NCBI GenBank assembly: GCA_016125265.1
Contig: WGMC01000013.1
Coordinates: 1-64,000 of the forward strand
Source of the DNA: Planctomycetaceae bacterium
GTDB lineage: Bacteria > Planctomycetota > UBA1135 > GCA-002686595
Reading direction: 5' to 3'
DNA length: 64,000 bases
A program made the position numbers and the translations under genes. The notes below the pieces were generated by a model. It saw only the letters and a program-made list of their open reading frames with translations. It did not search any database and had not been told where the DNA came from. This document shows positions 34,414-44,637 of this stretch, one piece after another. Positions within the stretch are counted from its first letter, which is position 1. Every line of letters begins with the position of its first letter.

Positions 34414-36627
34414 TTAGAAGGGCGGTTCGTCCTCGAGCGCGTAACGGTCCGCGTCGAAGGTGTTCCTGGGGAGCCCCCCCGCGGGGTGCGGGGCGGGTGT
34501 TCGGTCGCTCGGGTCGGGTGCCTGCGCACGGGACGCCGGGGATTCGCGGCGGGCCGCGCGTTTTTCGAGGAGCAGTCGGTTCAGGTCCCGGATCCGATCC
34601 CCCTCGAGGCTGGGGTCCGCGGGGCGGCGCAGGGCTTGGACCACGCGCTCGCGGGCCTCCCGCTGAAGGATGCCGAGGGCGCCCTCCGCCAGGGCCCGGG
34701 CGCTCTCCGCGCGCTCGGCGTGCGCGAACAGGCTGGACGGCAAACGCGCCGCCGGGTCCTCGGCCAGGGCCGAGAGCACGGCGCTCGTGTCCACGGGCAG
34801 GAAGTCCCCGCGCGCGTCCACCCGTTCTTCGTCGTAAAGAGCCAATACGGTCTCCAGCACCTTGAGGATGCCCTCGTCGGGGCAGGACGGCAGCGGATGC
34901 GCAGAGGACGAAACGCCCTGCGCCCCGCGGTCCTCCGCGCTGGTCGCGGAAGCTCCCGGTCCGCCGTTTCCACCCCCCGCGACTCGTCCGCCGTCCGCTG
35001 CGGCAACGGGCTCGAGCACGGCCTGTCCGCGGGCATCGCCGAGGAACGCTTTGTAGGCCGGGATCAAGCTGTTGTCGACCAACATGGCGCCAGCGAGTTC
35101 GCCCCAGGCCCGACGCACCCGGCGCTGGGAGGCGCTGGCGTGCACCGGCACCGGCGTCGCGGCACCTTGCAGGGCAGCCTGTGGGGCCGCGATCGGCGCA
35201 CCGGATGAGGAAACCGAGGCGCCAGGAGCACGGGGTTGGACGCCCGCCGCCTGTGTGGGGTTCCCGCGCGGGACGCGGCTTCCCGCGCCGACGGGGCCTC
35301 CTGGGACGGCCTGGGGACCCGTGCGGCGCTGGGGGAGGTTCTCCCATTGCGCGAGGACCGCGGCCTCGGGCAGTTCCAACCGCGCCGCGAGGGCCCGCAC
35401 GAGGCCCTCCTGCTCGACGGGTTTCGGCACACGCGCCACCACGGCGAGCAGTTCGTCCACACCCTCGGCGAGGGCGGCGGGCTCGCGGCCCTCGAGGCCC
35501 TTGGCGAGAAAATCGAACCACGAGATCGGCGCGGCGAGGCGCTCGCGGAACGCGTCCACGCCCGCGCGCAGGAGGAAGTCCGCGGGGTCCTCGCCCTCGG
35601 GCAGCGGCACCACGTCGACGTCGAAGGCGCCGAGGGGCAAGAGCCCGCCGAGGGCCCGGCTGGCGGCGCGGCGGCCGGCCTCGTCCCCGTCGAAGATCAG
35701 ACTGATACGGCGCGCGCCGGTGCGGCGCGCCAACTGCGCGTGCTCCTGCGTCGTCGATGTGCCGAGCACGGCCACGGCGTTCTGCACACCCACCTGGTGG
35801 GCAGCCATCACGTCGGTGTAGCCCTCCATCAGGATCAGGTGCCGCTCGCGCCGCGCGGCTTCGAGCGCGCGGTCCAGACCGAAGATCAGATTGCCCTTCT
35901 TGAAGAGTTCCGTCTCCGGGGTGTTCACGTACTTCGGGCCGTCGCGTCCGCTGCCGGGCAGCACGCGGGCGCCGAAACCGACCACACGCCCGATGCGGTC
36001 GCGGATCGGAATCATCAGCCGACCGCGGAAGAAATCGTAGGCCTCGCCGTTGTCGCGGCGCCGCACGAGTCCGGCCTCGAGGAGGGTTCGCTCGCTGACT
36101 CCGGCCTGCAAGGCCGCGTCGAGCAGGCTATTGCCGTGCTCCGGGGCCCAGCCGATGCGGAAAGCCTGCTGCGTGTTCGGCGAGAGGCGGCGGCCCTCCA
36201 GGTAGGACCGGGCCGCCGCGCCGTCGGGCCCGGCGAGTTTGCGTTCGTAGAGGGTCGCGGCGCGCTCGAGGGCGTCGTAGAGGCGCTCGAATCGCGCCTC
36301 CTCCCCCGGTTGCGCGCGGCGCTGCTTCGGCAGTTCGATTCCGTACTGGTTGGCGAGCATCTCCACTGCCTCCCAGAACGACAAACCGTCGAAACGCTGC
36401 ACGAAAGAAATGGCGTCGCCGCCCTCCCCACACGCGCCGAAGCAGTGCCAGATGCCCTTGGCCGGATTCACGTAGAACGACGGTGTCTTCTCCGCGTGGA
36501 ACGGACAGCATGCCCGCCACTCCGCGCCCGCACGCTTCAACTCGGGCACACGCGCGCGCACGATCTCCTCGATCGGTGCGGCGAGCTTCACGCTCTCGAT
36601 GGCCTGGCGGGATTCGGGGGACGACAC
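34414..36627 (-). CDS. dnaG: DNA primase DnaG
   Basis: 737 residues from the GTG at 36627, chosen because the N-terminal helix precedes the zinc domain at the normal distance. The CHC2 zinc finger uses C41, H44, C62 and C66 (CCPFHAEKTPSF, then HCFGACGEGGD); the last pair is CxxxC, one residue longer than the usual CxxC. The catalytic core and TOPRIM domain follow (LMEGYTDVMAAHQ and LIFDGDEAGRRAA). A Gly/Pro/Ala-rich linker of roughly 100 residues separates the TOPRIM part from the C-terminal helicase-interaction region, making the protein longer than most DnaG. No Shine-Dalgarno is seen and the leader is C-rich. It is directly upstream of rpoD. Confidence 0.95.
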   Translation of the reverse strand: MSSPESRQAIESVKLAAPIEEIVRARVPELKRAGAEWRACCPFHAEKTPSFYVNPAKGIWHCFGACGEGGDAISFVQRFDGLSFWEAVEMLANQYGIELPKQRRAQPGEEARFERLYDALERAATLYERKLAGPDGAAARSYLEGRRLSPNTQQAFRIGWAPEHGNSLLDAALQAGVSERTLLEAGLVRRRDNGEAYDFFRGRLMIPIRDRIGRVVGFGARVLPGSGRDGPKYVNTPETELFKKGNLIFGLDRALEAARRERHLILMEGYTDVMAAHQVGVQNAVAVLGTSTTQEHAQLARRTGARRISLIFDGDEAGRRAASRALGGLLPLGAFDVDVVPLPEGEDPADFLLRAGVDAFRERLAAPISWFDFLAKGLEGREPAALAEGVDELLAVVARVPKPVEQEGLVRALAARLELPEAAVLAQWENLPQRRTGPQAVPGGPVGAGSRVPRGNPTQAAGVQPRAPGASVSSSGAPIAAPQAALQGAATPVPVHASASQRRVRRAWGELAGAMLVDNSLIPAYKAFLGDARGQAVLEPVAAADGGRVAGGGNGGPGASATSAEDRGAQGVSSSAHPLPSCPDEGILKVLETVLALYDEERVDARGDFLPVDTSAVLSALAEDPAARLPSSLFAHAERAESARALAEGALGILQREARERVVQALRRPADPSLEGDRIRDLNRLLLEKRAARRESPASRAQAPDPSDRTPAPHPAGGLPRNTFDADRYALEDEPPF

Positions 36628-36633
36628 GGGGAA

Positions 36634-36719
36634 CGGGGTCGGGGGTCGGGTTCGGGGCCAGGGGTCGGGTTCGGGGCCAGGGGCCGGGGGTCTGGGGCCA
36701 GGGGTCGGGGTCGGAGTTC
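36634..36719. repeat. G-rich repeats in the dnaG leader
   Basis: Units such as GGGTCGGGTTCGGGGCCAGG recur two or more times with variants, giving many runs of three to five G on the plus strand. On the minus strand this is the C-rich leader just upstream of the dnaG start codon. The plus strand could form G-quadruplexes. Confidence 0.65.
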
Positions 36720-37518
36720 GGGCAGCCGGGGCAGGCTGCGAGGTGTGTGGTGTTCGGGAGCGGTCGGGGCGGGCGGAGGCGCAACGGCACCGGTTCGCCC
36801 TAAAAATCCGGGCGGCAGCCGAGGGTTCTGCTGCCGAGGGGTCTGGGGAACGGGCAGATCCGACCCTGCGCCACACCCTTGGATTCCCGCCGTTGGGTCG
36901 AAGACCCGCGCAGCCGCATCCCGAGCGCGTCGCACGGAGGGACCCCGCGCGCGAAACGGCCCCAGGAAAGTGCGACGACAACGCCGCCACGGGCCGATTC
37001 TCGCCCGCGCCAACGCTCCCAATCCCCAGTCCTCGAGCCGTCGGTTCCGAGGGCGATGCACCGTCCGTTCCGCGGACTTCCCCGAATCCGCAGGCTTCGC
37101 CGAGGCGCATTTCCACGCAAGTCCAAAGGGTCCGGGGCCGTGGCACGGCGAGTGGACCCGGACGGCGTGACGCCGGGAAGGGTTCGCGACCGGCGGGGCG
37201 ACGTGGGCACGGGCCCAGGGACCCCGGGAGACCCGGCGGCGGAGGCGGAAACGGAGGACATTGCCCGGTGTTCGTGGCCCGCTTCGGCTGCCCCCACATC
37301 GACGGGATCGGCACGCCTGGAACGGAGCGCGGCTCGCTCGCACCTGGACCAAAAGAACGTACCCCACGCCCGGACGAAGATCAAGATTCCCCAGGGGAAA
37401 CCCGTGCGCGGTGCGCGCGTCTCCAGGGTGGAGGGTGGGGGTGGTGGGCCGAAGCCGCCTTCGCATCGCCCCATCTCGATGGGCCGATGTGGGCCGTCGT
37501 CGGGCGCCATGTGTCGCC

Positions 37519-37590
37519 CCACCGAACCCACCGAAGCCACCGAAGCCACCGAAGCCACCGGGCCCACCGCACCAGCCGGACCAGCCGGAC
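37519..37590. repeat. 9-bp tandem repeat array, about eight units
   Basis: Units of CCACCGAAG and close variants repeat from 37519; three consecutive copies at 37528-37554 are identical and later units drift (CCACCGGGC, CAGCCGGAC). It lies about 75 bases past the stop of rsmA in the non-coding stretch. It is a multiple of three in length but not in a supported gene. Confidence 0.75.
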
Positions 37591-37663
37591 CAGGCGTCTC
37601 CCGCAGGCGCCCGACTGCCTGGTTCCGGTTCCCGGCTCCCGCTTCCGTCTCCGCCGACCGCCG

Positions 37664-38578
37664 TCAGTCGGCCGGGTCGAACCCGCGGACCAACTCCGGG
37701 GGCCAACCCGCGGCCAGGCGTCCGAACGCGGCGAGGTCCAACTCCTCGGCGCGGGCGGCCGGATCCACTTCGGCGCGGCGGCACAGCTCCTCGGCCTCCG
37801 CAGTCCCGCCCGGCAGCATGGCTCCCAAGTTGTTCCGGAGGCGTTTGCGCCGCTGGGCGAACGCGGCCGAAGTCACGGCGTCGAGGCGCCCCAACTCCCC
37901 CGCATCGGGGGCCAGAGCGCGCCGCACCAGACGCACCACCGCGCTGTCGACCTTCGGCCGCGGTCGGAAAGCGCCCGGCGGCACTCGCAGCGCCACGGTC
38001 ACGTGGTAGGCCGCCTGCAGTCGAACCGAGAGCGCCCCGTAATCGGCGCTCTTTGGCCGCGCTGCGATGCGTGCCGCCACCTCGAGCTGCACGAGCGCCG
38101 TCATCGCCGCCGGCGGCCGGGGCGTGCGCGCGAGCAGCACCAGGAGCGGCGACGCCACGGCATAGGGCAGGTTGCTGACCACCTGCCAATCCGCGTCCCG
38201 CGGCAGGGCCGCCAGCAGGTCGGGCGCCAAACTCGATTTCGTCGCCAGCGCGTCGGCAACGAGCAGGTTGTAGGTTCCGCCGCCGGCCTCGGCTTGCGCG
38301 ACGAGATCGTCCCGCGAGAGGTCCGCGAGGCGCCGGTCGAACTCCACCCCGAACACACGCGCGCCGCGGGCCAGGAGGTGCCGCGTCAAGAAGCCGAGGC
38401 CGACTCCGATCTCCAGCACGAACATCCCGCGCAGCGGCTCCGCGAGCGCGGCGATCGCCTCACACCGGGTCGCGTCGATCAGGAAGTTCTGCCCGAGCCG
38501 ACGGGACGGACGGAAACCCTCCGCCTCCAGACGGCGGCGCCACTCGTCGCCGTCGGGCCACGCGGCGTCGGCACTCAC
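37664..38578 (-). CDS. rsmA: 16S rRNA dimethyladenosine transferase RsmA (KsgA)
   Basis: 304 residues from a GTG at 38578 that overlaps the preceding stop (GTGA). RRLGQNFLID (27-35) is the family's N-terminal signature. The SAM-binding motif I is VLEIGVGLGFLTRHLL, and motif IV SNLPYAVASPLL (N136-Y139) is the adenine-N6 methyltransferase signature. Near the C-terminus are RPRPKVDSAVVRL and FAQRRKRLRNNL. It dimethylates two adjacent adenines in the 3'-terminal helix of 16S rRNA, a late ribosome assembly step. It is translated together with an FGE-like lipoprotein, an unexpected partner. Confidence 0.95.
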   Translation of the reverse strand: MSADAAWPDGDEWRRRLEAEGFRPSRRLGQNFLIDATRCEAIAALAEPLRGMFVLEIGVGLGFLTRHLLARGARVFGVEFDRRLADLSRDDLVAQAEAGGGTYNLLVADALATKSSLAPDLLAALPRDADWQVVSNLPYAVASPLLVLLARTPRPPAAMTALVQLEVAARIAARPKSADYGALSVRLQAAYHVTVALRVPPGAFRPRPKVDSAVVRLVRRALAPDAGELGRLDAVTSAAFAQRRKRLRNNLGAMLPGGTAEAEELCRRAEVDPAARAEELDLAAFGRLAAGWPPELVRGFDPAD

Positions 38579-39540
38579 CGGCGCGCTCCCTCGAGCAACC
38601 AGCGGATCGCCGTAGGCGAACCCGGCTCCCCGCGCAACTCCTCGAGCATCGGCACCGCCGCCGGTCCGAGCCGCTCGCCCACCAGTTGCACCCGCTGGCG
38701 CTGCCCGGCCCATCCGCCCGCGTTCTTGCGCAGGAACTCCTGGGCGTCGACGGCGCAGCGCACGCCGAGCGCGATCGAGCGGGTACCGGGCGGCAGGGAC
38801 TCGGCCGGGTACGTGACGCCGATCTCGCGGTTGAGTTCGTAGAGCGGTCGCACCCGCGTCAGGAACGAGCCGCCGATCACGGTCCCGAGACTCGTGTTCT
38901 CGGCGCGCACGGTGATCTCGAGCGCGTTCGGCGCGCGGCCCTCCACCCATTCGGCCACGTTGCCGAGCATGTCGTAACACCCGAACGGGCTGCGGCCGTT
39001 TTCGAAGGTACCGACGGGCACGGGCCGCAGCAGACCCAGTTCGAGTGTGTTGGCGAGGGAACTTTGGAAGACGCGGCCCCACGGGTACCGCTGCGCCACC
39101 GGCCCACCCGCCGCGTAGAGCCACTCCCCCACCGTCAAGAGCCGCATGCCGCGGCGCGACGCCAGTTCACGGGCCTCGAAGAGGTCGCAATACGCGGGCC
39201 AAGCGCCGTGGGTCGTGTCGGCGAGGGCGGCCTGCGAAACCAGCCCCCGGGGTTCCGGTTGGGTGCCCATCCAGCGCTCGAACTCGTCGCGCGACACCTC
39301 GAAGAGGTCGACGAAGAGGTCGCGGCTGGTGCCCACGGGCAGGGGCAATCCGCTGCCCATGCCGAAGCTGCGGTCGGCTTGCCCCCGGGTGACCAGGGCG
39401 AAGCGCTCCAACTGGTCGAGCGACGCGTTCGGCTCCGGCGTGCAGCCGAGCGATGCCAACGCGAGGACCAGCAGCCCCGCGAGCCGGCGCCGTGCCGCCT
39501 TCCGTCGCGTCGGAACGGGCGCGCGCGCCACCCGGCCCAC
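38575..39540 (-). CDS. FGE/SUMF1-domain lipoprotein
   Basis: 321 residues, GTG start. A basic N-region is followed by a hydrophobic core ending in the lipobox LASLGC, so it is probably lipid-anchored. The formylglycine-generating-enzyme fold is visible in VDLFEVSRDEFERWM, LLTVGEWLYAAGG, RSPFGCYDMLGNVAEWVEG and VIGGSF. Catalytic cysteines of true FGE are not apparent at the expected place, so it may bind or sense rather than modify sulfatases; members without catalysis are common. Its stop overlaps the rsmA start. Confidence 0.82.
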   Translation of the reverse strand: MGRVARAPVPTRRKAARRRLAGLLVLALASLGCTPEPNASLDQLERFALVTRGQADRSFGMGSGLPLPVGTSRDLFVDLFEVSRDEFERWMGTQPEPRGLVSQAALADTTHGAWPAYCDLFEARELASRRGMRLLTVGEWLYAAGGPVAQRYPWGRVFQSSLANTLELGLLRPVPVGTFENGRSPFGCYDMLGNVAEWVEGRAPNALEITVRAENTSLGTVIGGSFLTRVRPLYELNREIGVTYPAESLPPGTRSIALGVRCAVDAQEFLRKNAGGWAGQRQRVQLVGERLGPAAVPMLEELRGEPGSPTAIRWLLEGARR

Positions 39541-39569
39541 GGCGGGGGCGCGGCGCGCCGGTTGGGACT

Positions 39570-40136
39570 TCAGGACTTCTGGCCGAGGTCCGTGAACAGG
39601 CCAGCCAGGGTCCGTGCGAAGTCGGAAACCGTGCCGACGCGCAGCGCGTAGAGGATCGGGATCACGAGCAGGAAGACCATCGCGTTCACGAGCAGGAGCG
39701 CGAGGATGCCGCCGTCCTTCGTGGGCTCTGCCTGGTTGCGATTGCGCGCGGCGACGGGCGCACCGGCCGGATCTTCGTCCTCGTCCGTGCCGTCGCCGTC
39801 CAGGTCCTCGACCTCGAGCGTCTCCACGTCGAGGTCGTCGTCGGCGTCCAGCAGCGTGGGAGCGCTGACCAACTCTTCCGTGGCCATGCCCGGATCCACG
39901 AGATCGGACTCGTCCTCGAAAACGAGTTCCTCGGTCGCGTCGCCCAGGTCCACCACTTCGTCACCCAAGAGTTCCGAGCGCAGGGCTTCCACGTCCCGGC
40001 GGCGCAACTTCATGGTCTCGCCTTCGCGGAAGGCGCGGATCTCGCCCTCGGAAACGAGGCGCTTGAGTTCCTCTTCCTTGAGGCGCAACTCCTCGAGGGC
40101 CTCTTCGAAGCTGAAGAACTCTTTGCTTTGGCTCAC
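39570..40136 (-). CDS. Excisionase-like HTH protein with acidic linker and C-terminal TM helix
   Basis: 188 residues from a GTG at 40136 with Shine-Dalgarno AAGGAG. The N-terminus (about 5-50) has the excisionase/MerR-like pattern FFSFEEALEELRLKEEELKR then RAFREGETMKLRRRDVEAL. An acidic linker rich in Asp/Glu follows, then a TM helix near the C-terminus (ILALLLVNAMVFLLVIPILY). The layout suggests a membrane-tethered DNA- or protein-binding module, a domain combination I associate with planctomycetes. It follows the 165-residue membrane protein gene in the same direction. Confidence 0.75.
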   Translation of the reverse strand: MSQSKEFFSFEEALEELRLKEEELKRLVSEGEIRAFREGETMKLRRRDVEALRSELLGDEVVDLGDATEELVFEDESDLVDPGMATEELVSAPTLLDADDDLDVETLEVEDLDGDGTDEDEDPAGAPVAARNRNQAEPTKDGGILALLLVNAMVFLLVIPILYALRVGTVSDFARTLAGLFTDLGQKS

Positions 40137-40234
40137 GTGGACTCCTTGGGGCGCACTGGCGCGACGGGGGGGGGACGGGGCGGGGATGGAAACGCTGCGG
40201 CAGAACCGAAGTCGGAGGGCCCGAGCGCGGCGCG

Positions 40235-40732
40235 TCAGCGCGCCTGCAACTTCTGGAACTCCTTCTCGAGGTCCTTGTACTTGTACTCGCTCTTGTCGTT
40301 GTAACCGTGCAGGGCGAGGTCGAGGTCGATGCGCCGCGCGCCGACCAACTTCACGCCGCTGGTGCCGGTGCCTCCGCCGGAGGCTTGGTAGATCGCGAGC
40401 TGCTTGTCGATCGTGTCGACCAGGTAGAGCACCGACTGGCCCGTCAGATCCACGCCGGTCACGGCGATCATGCGGTGGTTCGAATCCGCGGCGCCGTAGC
40501 CGGGCGTCGGCCGCGGATCCGGCGTCGCCGTCACCGGCGGATTGCCACCCTGGACGAAGGGGCCGGGAGCGCCAAAGGCAGCCGGCGCGTTCACCGCCGC
40601 AGCCGGGCCGCTCTGCACGCCCAATCCGTAGGCCAGGAGCAGGGCGCCGAAGGCGACCATCCACGGCGCGGTTTTGCCCTCCGGGCGGGCGGCGGGGGCG
40701 GGTGTGGAGTCGGGTGTCATCGGCGGGCGCAT
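40235..40732 (-). CDS. Small membrane-anchored hypothetical protein
   Basis: 165 residues. A short Pro-rich start is followed by one hydrophobic helix (APWMVAFGALLLAYGLGVQS, about 22-41), a Pro/Gly linker, and a small C-terminal domain with MIAVTGVDLTGQSVLYLVDT and a charged helical tail. The C-terminal part looks like a small beta-rich domain that could be exposed to the periplasm. No family is recognised. An in-frame ATG at 40720 is an alternative start. It precedes the HTH-TM gene by about 100 bases. Confidence 0.65.
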   Translation of the reverse strand: MRPPMTPDSTPAPAARPEGKTAPWMVAFGALLLAYGLGVQSGPAAAVNAPAAFGAPGPFVQGGNPPVTATPDPRPTPGYGAADSNHRMIAVTGVDLTGQSVLYLVDTIDKQLAIYQASGGGTGTSGVKLVGARRIDLDLALHGYNDKSEYKYKDLEKEFQKLQAR

Positions 40733-40870
40733 GGTACCAGGGCCCGGGGTGCAATCCCTAGGCCCGACGGGGGCGGTGCAACGGGGTCGTTCCGAGGCCC
40801 TGTAGCGCCGTTCCCCGGAAAAGTTGCGGCGGCGTCGTCGGGGCGTGGGAACGGGGCGACGCGGCGTCGC

Positions 40871-41848
40871 TCACCAGTCGACCAGGTCGCCGCTGATCGT
40901 CTGGACCAGGTCCTTGAGGGTGACCAAGCCGAGGGGCCGCTCCGGGGGACCCACGAGTGCCGCGCGCTGGCCCGTGACCCGCAGGCGGCGCAGGGCCTGG
41001 TCCACCGAGAGGTCGGCGCCGAACGAGGGCAGAGGGCGCAGGTGCCGGCGCAGGTCGCCCGCCCCCCCGGCGGCCAGCACTTCGAGCTGGTGCACGTAGC
41101 CGACGACGCCGACGGCCGGGTCGAGAACGGGGAGGCGTGTGTGGTCCGACTCCAGCACGGCGCGCTGCAGCCGCGCGACGCCGCGGTCCAGGTCCAGGTG
41201 CGCCACCTTGGACCACGGCACCATCACCCGCTGCACCGGGATCGAGCGCAGGCTCAGCGCGTTGTGCGCCAACTCGCGCGCATGGGCCGGGATCGCGCCG
41301 CTCTGGGTGCCCTCCTCGACCAGTTCGAGCAAACGCTCGCGCCCCAGCGTGCGCCCCACTTCGGTGCCGGAGAGACCTGCCCACGACTCGAGGCGACGGC
41401 TGAGCCGCACCAGGGGCCAGCGCAGCGGCGAGAAGACGGCGCGCGCGCCGATGAGGACCGGCGCCACCGCACCGAGCAGCAGGTGCGGCCGGCGGCGGAA
41501 CAGGTCCTTCGGCAGGAGTTCGCCGAATGCGAACACGAGGGGTGTCAGCACCGCCGTCAGCACGACCTCGCGCCATCCGGCGGCGATCGAACCGAAGCCC
41601 TCGAGCCACCGATCCGCAAGCCCCGTGACGAGCTCGAGCATCAAGTTGTTGCCGATCAGGATCGTGACGAGCAGCACTCGTCCGTCGCGCACCAGATCCT
41701 GGATGTAGCGCGCCGAGCGCCTGCCGCGCTGCGCGTCGGCCTCGAGGCGCGCGCGGGAGAGGGAATAGAAACCCGTCTCCGACCCTGAGAACACGGCGCT
41801 CAGGAAGAGGCACAGCGCGAGCGCCGTCATCGTCGCCAGGCCGTTCAC
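40871..41848 (-). CDS. CNNM/DUF21 and CBS-domain membrane protein (hemolysin C-like)
   Basis: 325 residues. The DUF21/CNNM membrane domain (about 1-165) starts with LFLSAVFSGSETGFYSLSRA, a hallmark of the family, and has three to four TM helices with LIGNNLMLELVTG and FGELLPKDLF. A pair of CBS domains follows (about 185-320), with VMVPWSKVAHLD, RLPVLDPAVGVVGYVH and GLVTLKDLVQTI. The family includes magnesium and cobalt exporters such as CorC/CNNM. The C-terminal CorC_HlyC domain is absent in this copy. ATG start overlaps the stop of the second CNNM gene. Confidence 0.88.
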   Translation of the reverse strand: MNGLATMTALALCLFLSAVFSGSETGFYSLSRARLEADAQRGRRSARYIQDLVRDGRVLLVTILIGNNLMLELVTGLADRWLEGFGSIAAGWREVVLTAVLTPLVFAFGELLPKDLFRRRPHLLLGAVAPVLIGARAVFSPLRWPLVRLSRRLESWAGLSGTEVGRTLGRERLLELVEEGTQSGAIPAHARELAHNALSLRSIPVQRVMVPWSKVAHLDLDRGVARLQRAVLESDHTRLPVLDPAVGVVGYVHQLEVLAAGGAGDLRRHLRPLPSFGADLSVDQALRRLRVTGQRAALVGPPERPLGLVTLKDLVQTISGDLVDW

Positions 41849-43094
41849 GGCACACTCCTAGCCGTTTCGGCGAGCGCGTCGTCGGGCCCCTCGGCCCACG
41901 TGTCCACCCATTGCACCCGCCGGCGGCGGGCCTCTTGCACCTCGAGCACGAGACCGCCCCACCGGACCCGGTCACCAGTGCGCGGGATGCGCCCGAGAAG
42001 CGCCGTCACGAAACCGCCCACGGTTTCGAACTCGCGCGGCACGACGCGGTGGCCAAACGCCTCGTTCCACTCGCGCACGCCCATCGCACCCGCCACGCGG
42101 TAGACCCCTTCCCCTTGCGGGATCACCGCGCGGTATCGCTCCTCGCCCTCCACACGGAGGTCGCCGAGGATCTCCTCGAACACGTTCTCGAGCGTCACGA
42201 CGCCGGCAGTGCCGCCCCACTCGTCCACCACCACGGCCTCGGCGGTTTCGCGCTCGCGCAGGATGCGCAGCAGGTCGAGCACACTCGCCACCTCGGGCAC
42301 GAACACCACCGGCTCGAGGAGTTCGCGCGTCGGCGTCTGTGGTCCGCGCAGGAGGTCGCGCAGGCGCACTCGCCCAAGCACCTGGTCCGCGCCCCCTTCG
42401 ACCACCGGCAACCACGAAACCCGCGCTTGGATCGCCGCGCGCACCGCGGGTGTGCGGTCCAACTCGGCCACGTCGAGGAGCAGTGCGTCCACGCGGGGAG
42501 TCATGATCTCGCGCACGCGCATGCCGCGCAGCTCGACGATCTCAGGCAGCAGGTCCGCGTCGGCGCCCACCAGTTCGCCGCGCGCGGCGGTCGACTCCAG
42601 CACCAGGGCGAGTTCGTCCGCGTCCAAGTGGTGCTCGGCCCCGCGCTGGCCGTCGACCCAGCGCGCGACCAGGTCCATCGGCCGCGCGAGCGCCGTCCGC
42701 AGCGGCCGCACCATGTGCACGAGCAATACCAGCACCGGCGCCATCGCGGGCGCGATCCAGTGACGCCCGCGCAGCCCCAGGGTCTTCGGCAGGATCTCGC
42801 CGAAGACGATCAGCGCGACCAACGCCAGCGCGGCGAATCCCACGTCCCACCAGCCGCCGTCCGCGCCACTCAGCCGGTCCGCAAACGCGAAGAACAGGAT
42901 GTTGACGACCAGGTTGGCGAGGAGCACGGCCATCAAGAGGTCGCGCGGCTGCGCGAGCAACCTGTCGACGGCGCGCCCGGCACGGCTGCGCTCGGCCGGC
43001 GTGAGGCTGAAGAGCGCCGTCTCCGAAGCGCTGGCGGCCCCCGACGCGGCGAGCAGCACCAACATCAGGGGCAGCACCCAAACGGCGTCGGGAC

Positions 43095-43098
<4 letters not shown>
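41845..43098 (-). CDS. CNNM/CBS/CorC_HlyC transporter
   Basis: 417 residues, GTG start overlapping the histidine kinase stop. The CNNM domain begins with LLAASGAASASETALFSLTP and contains FGEILPKTLGL. CBS domains follow with EIMTPRVDALLLDV and WLPVVEGGADQVLGRV. A C-terminal CorC_HlyC domain has EFETVGGFVTALLGRIP and VEEGERYR-like strands. The region DEWGGTAGVVTLENVFEEIL is the family's signature CBS2 segment. It should export or regulate divalent cations such as Mg2+ or Co2+. It and the shorter CNNM protein may form a heterodimer, since they are coupled. Confidence 0.9.
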
Positions 43099-44585
<1,487 letters not shown>

Positions 44586-44637
44586 GCGGAGTCCTCCCGG
44601 GCGCCGGGGGTTGGGCCCGGCCTGGACCCCGGCGAGT

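Larger units (their letters stand above)
36628..37663. other. 1-kb non-coding stretch between rsmA and dnaG
   Basis: No gene is supported here. Long open frames on both strands exist only because of the extreme GC content and have low-complexity translations. The stretch contains G-rich repeats next to the dnaG start and a 9-bp tandem repeat array near rsmA. I looked for RNase P, tmRNA and tRNA signatures and found none that hold. The dnaG-rpoD promoter must lie here. Confidence 0.6.

Noticed and set aside
36960-37180. Short matches to RNase P RNA (GGAAAGTGCGACGACAA, CCGTGGCACGG)
   Set aside because: The conserved P4 strands are missing and the order and spacing do not fit, so the matches are probably chance.
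36599-38842. Very long plus-strand open frame across dnaG leader, rsmA and the FGE-like gene
   Set aside because: It runs antisense through two certain genes and its translation is arginine-, histidine- and proline-rich without domains; it is a product of high GC.
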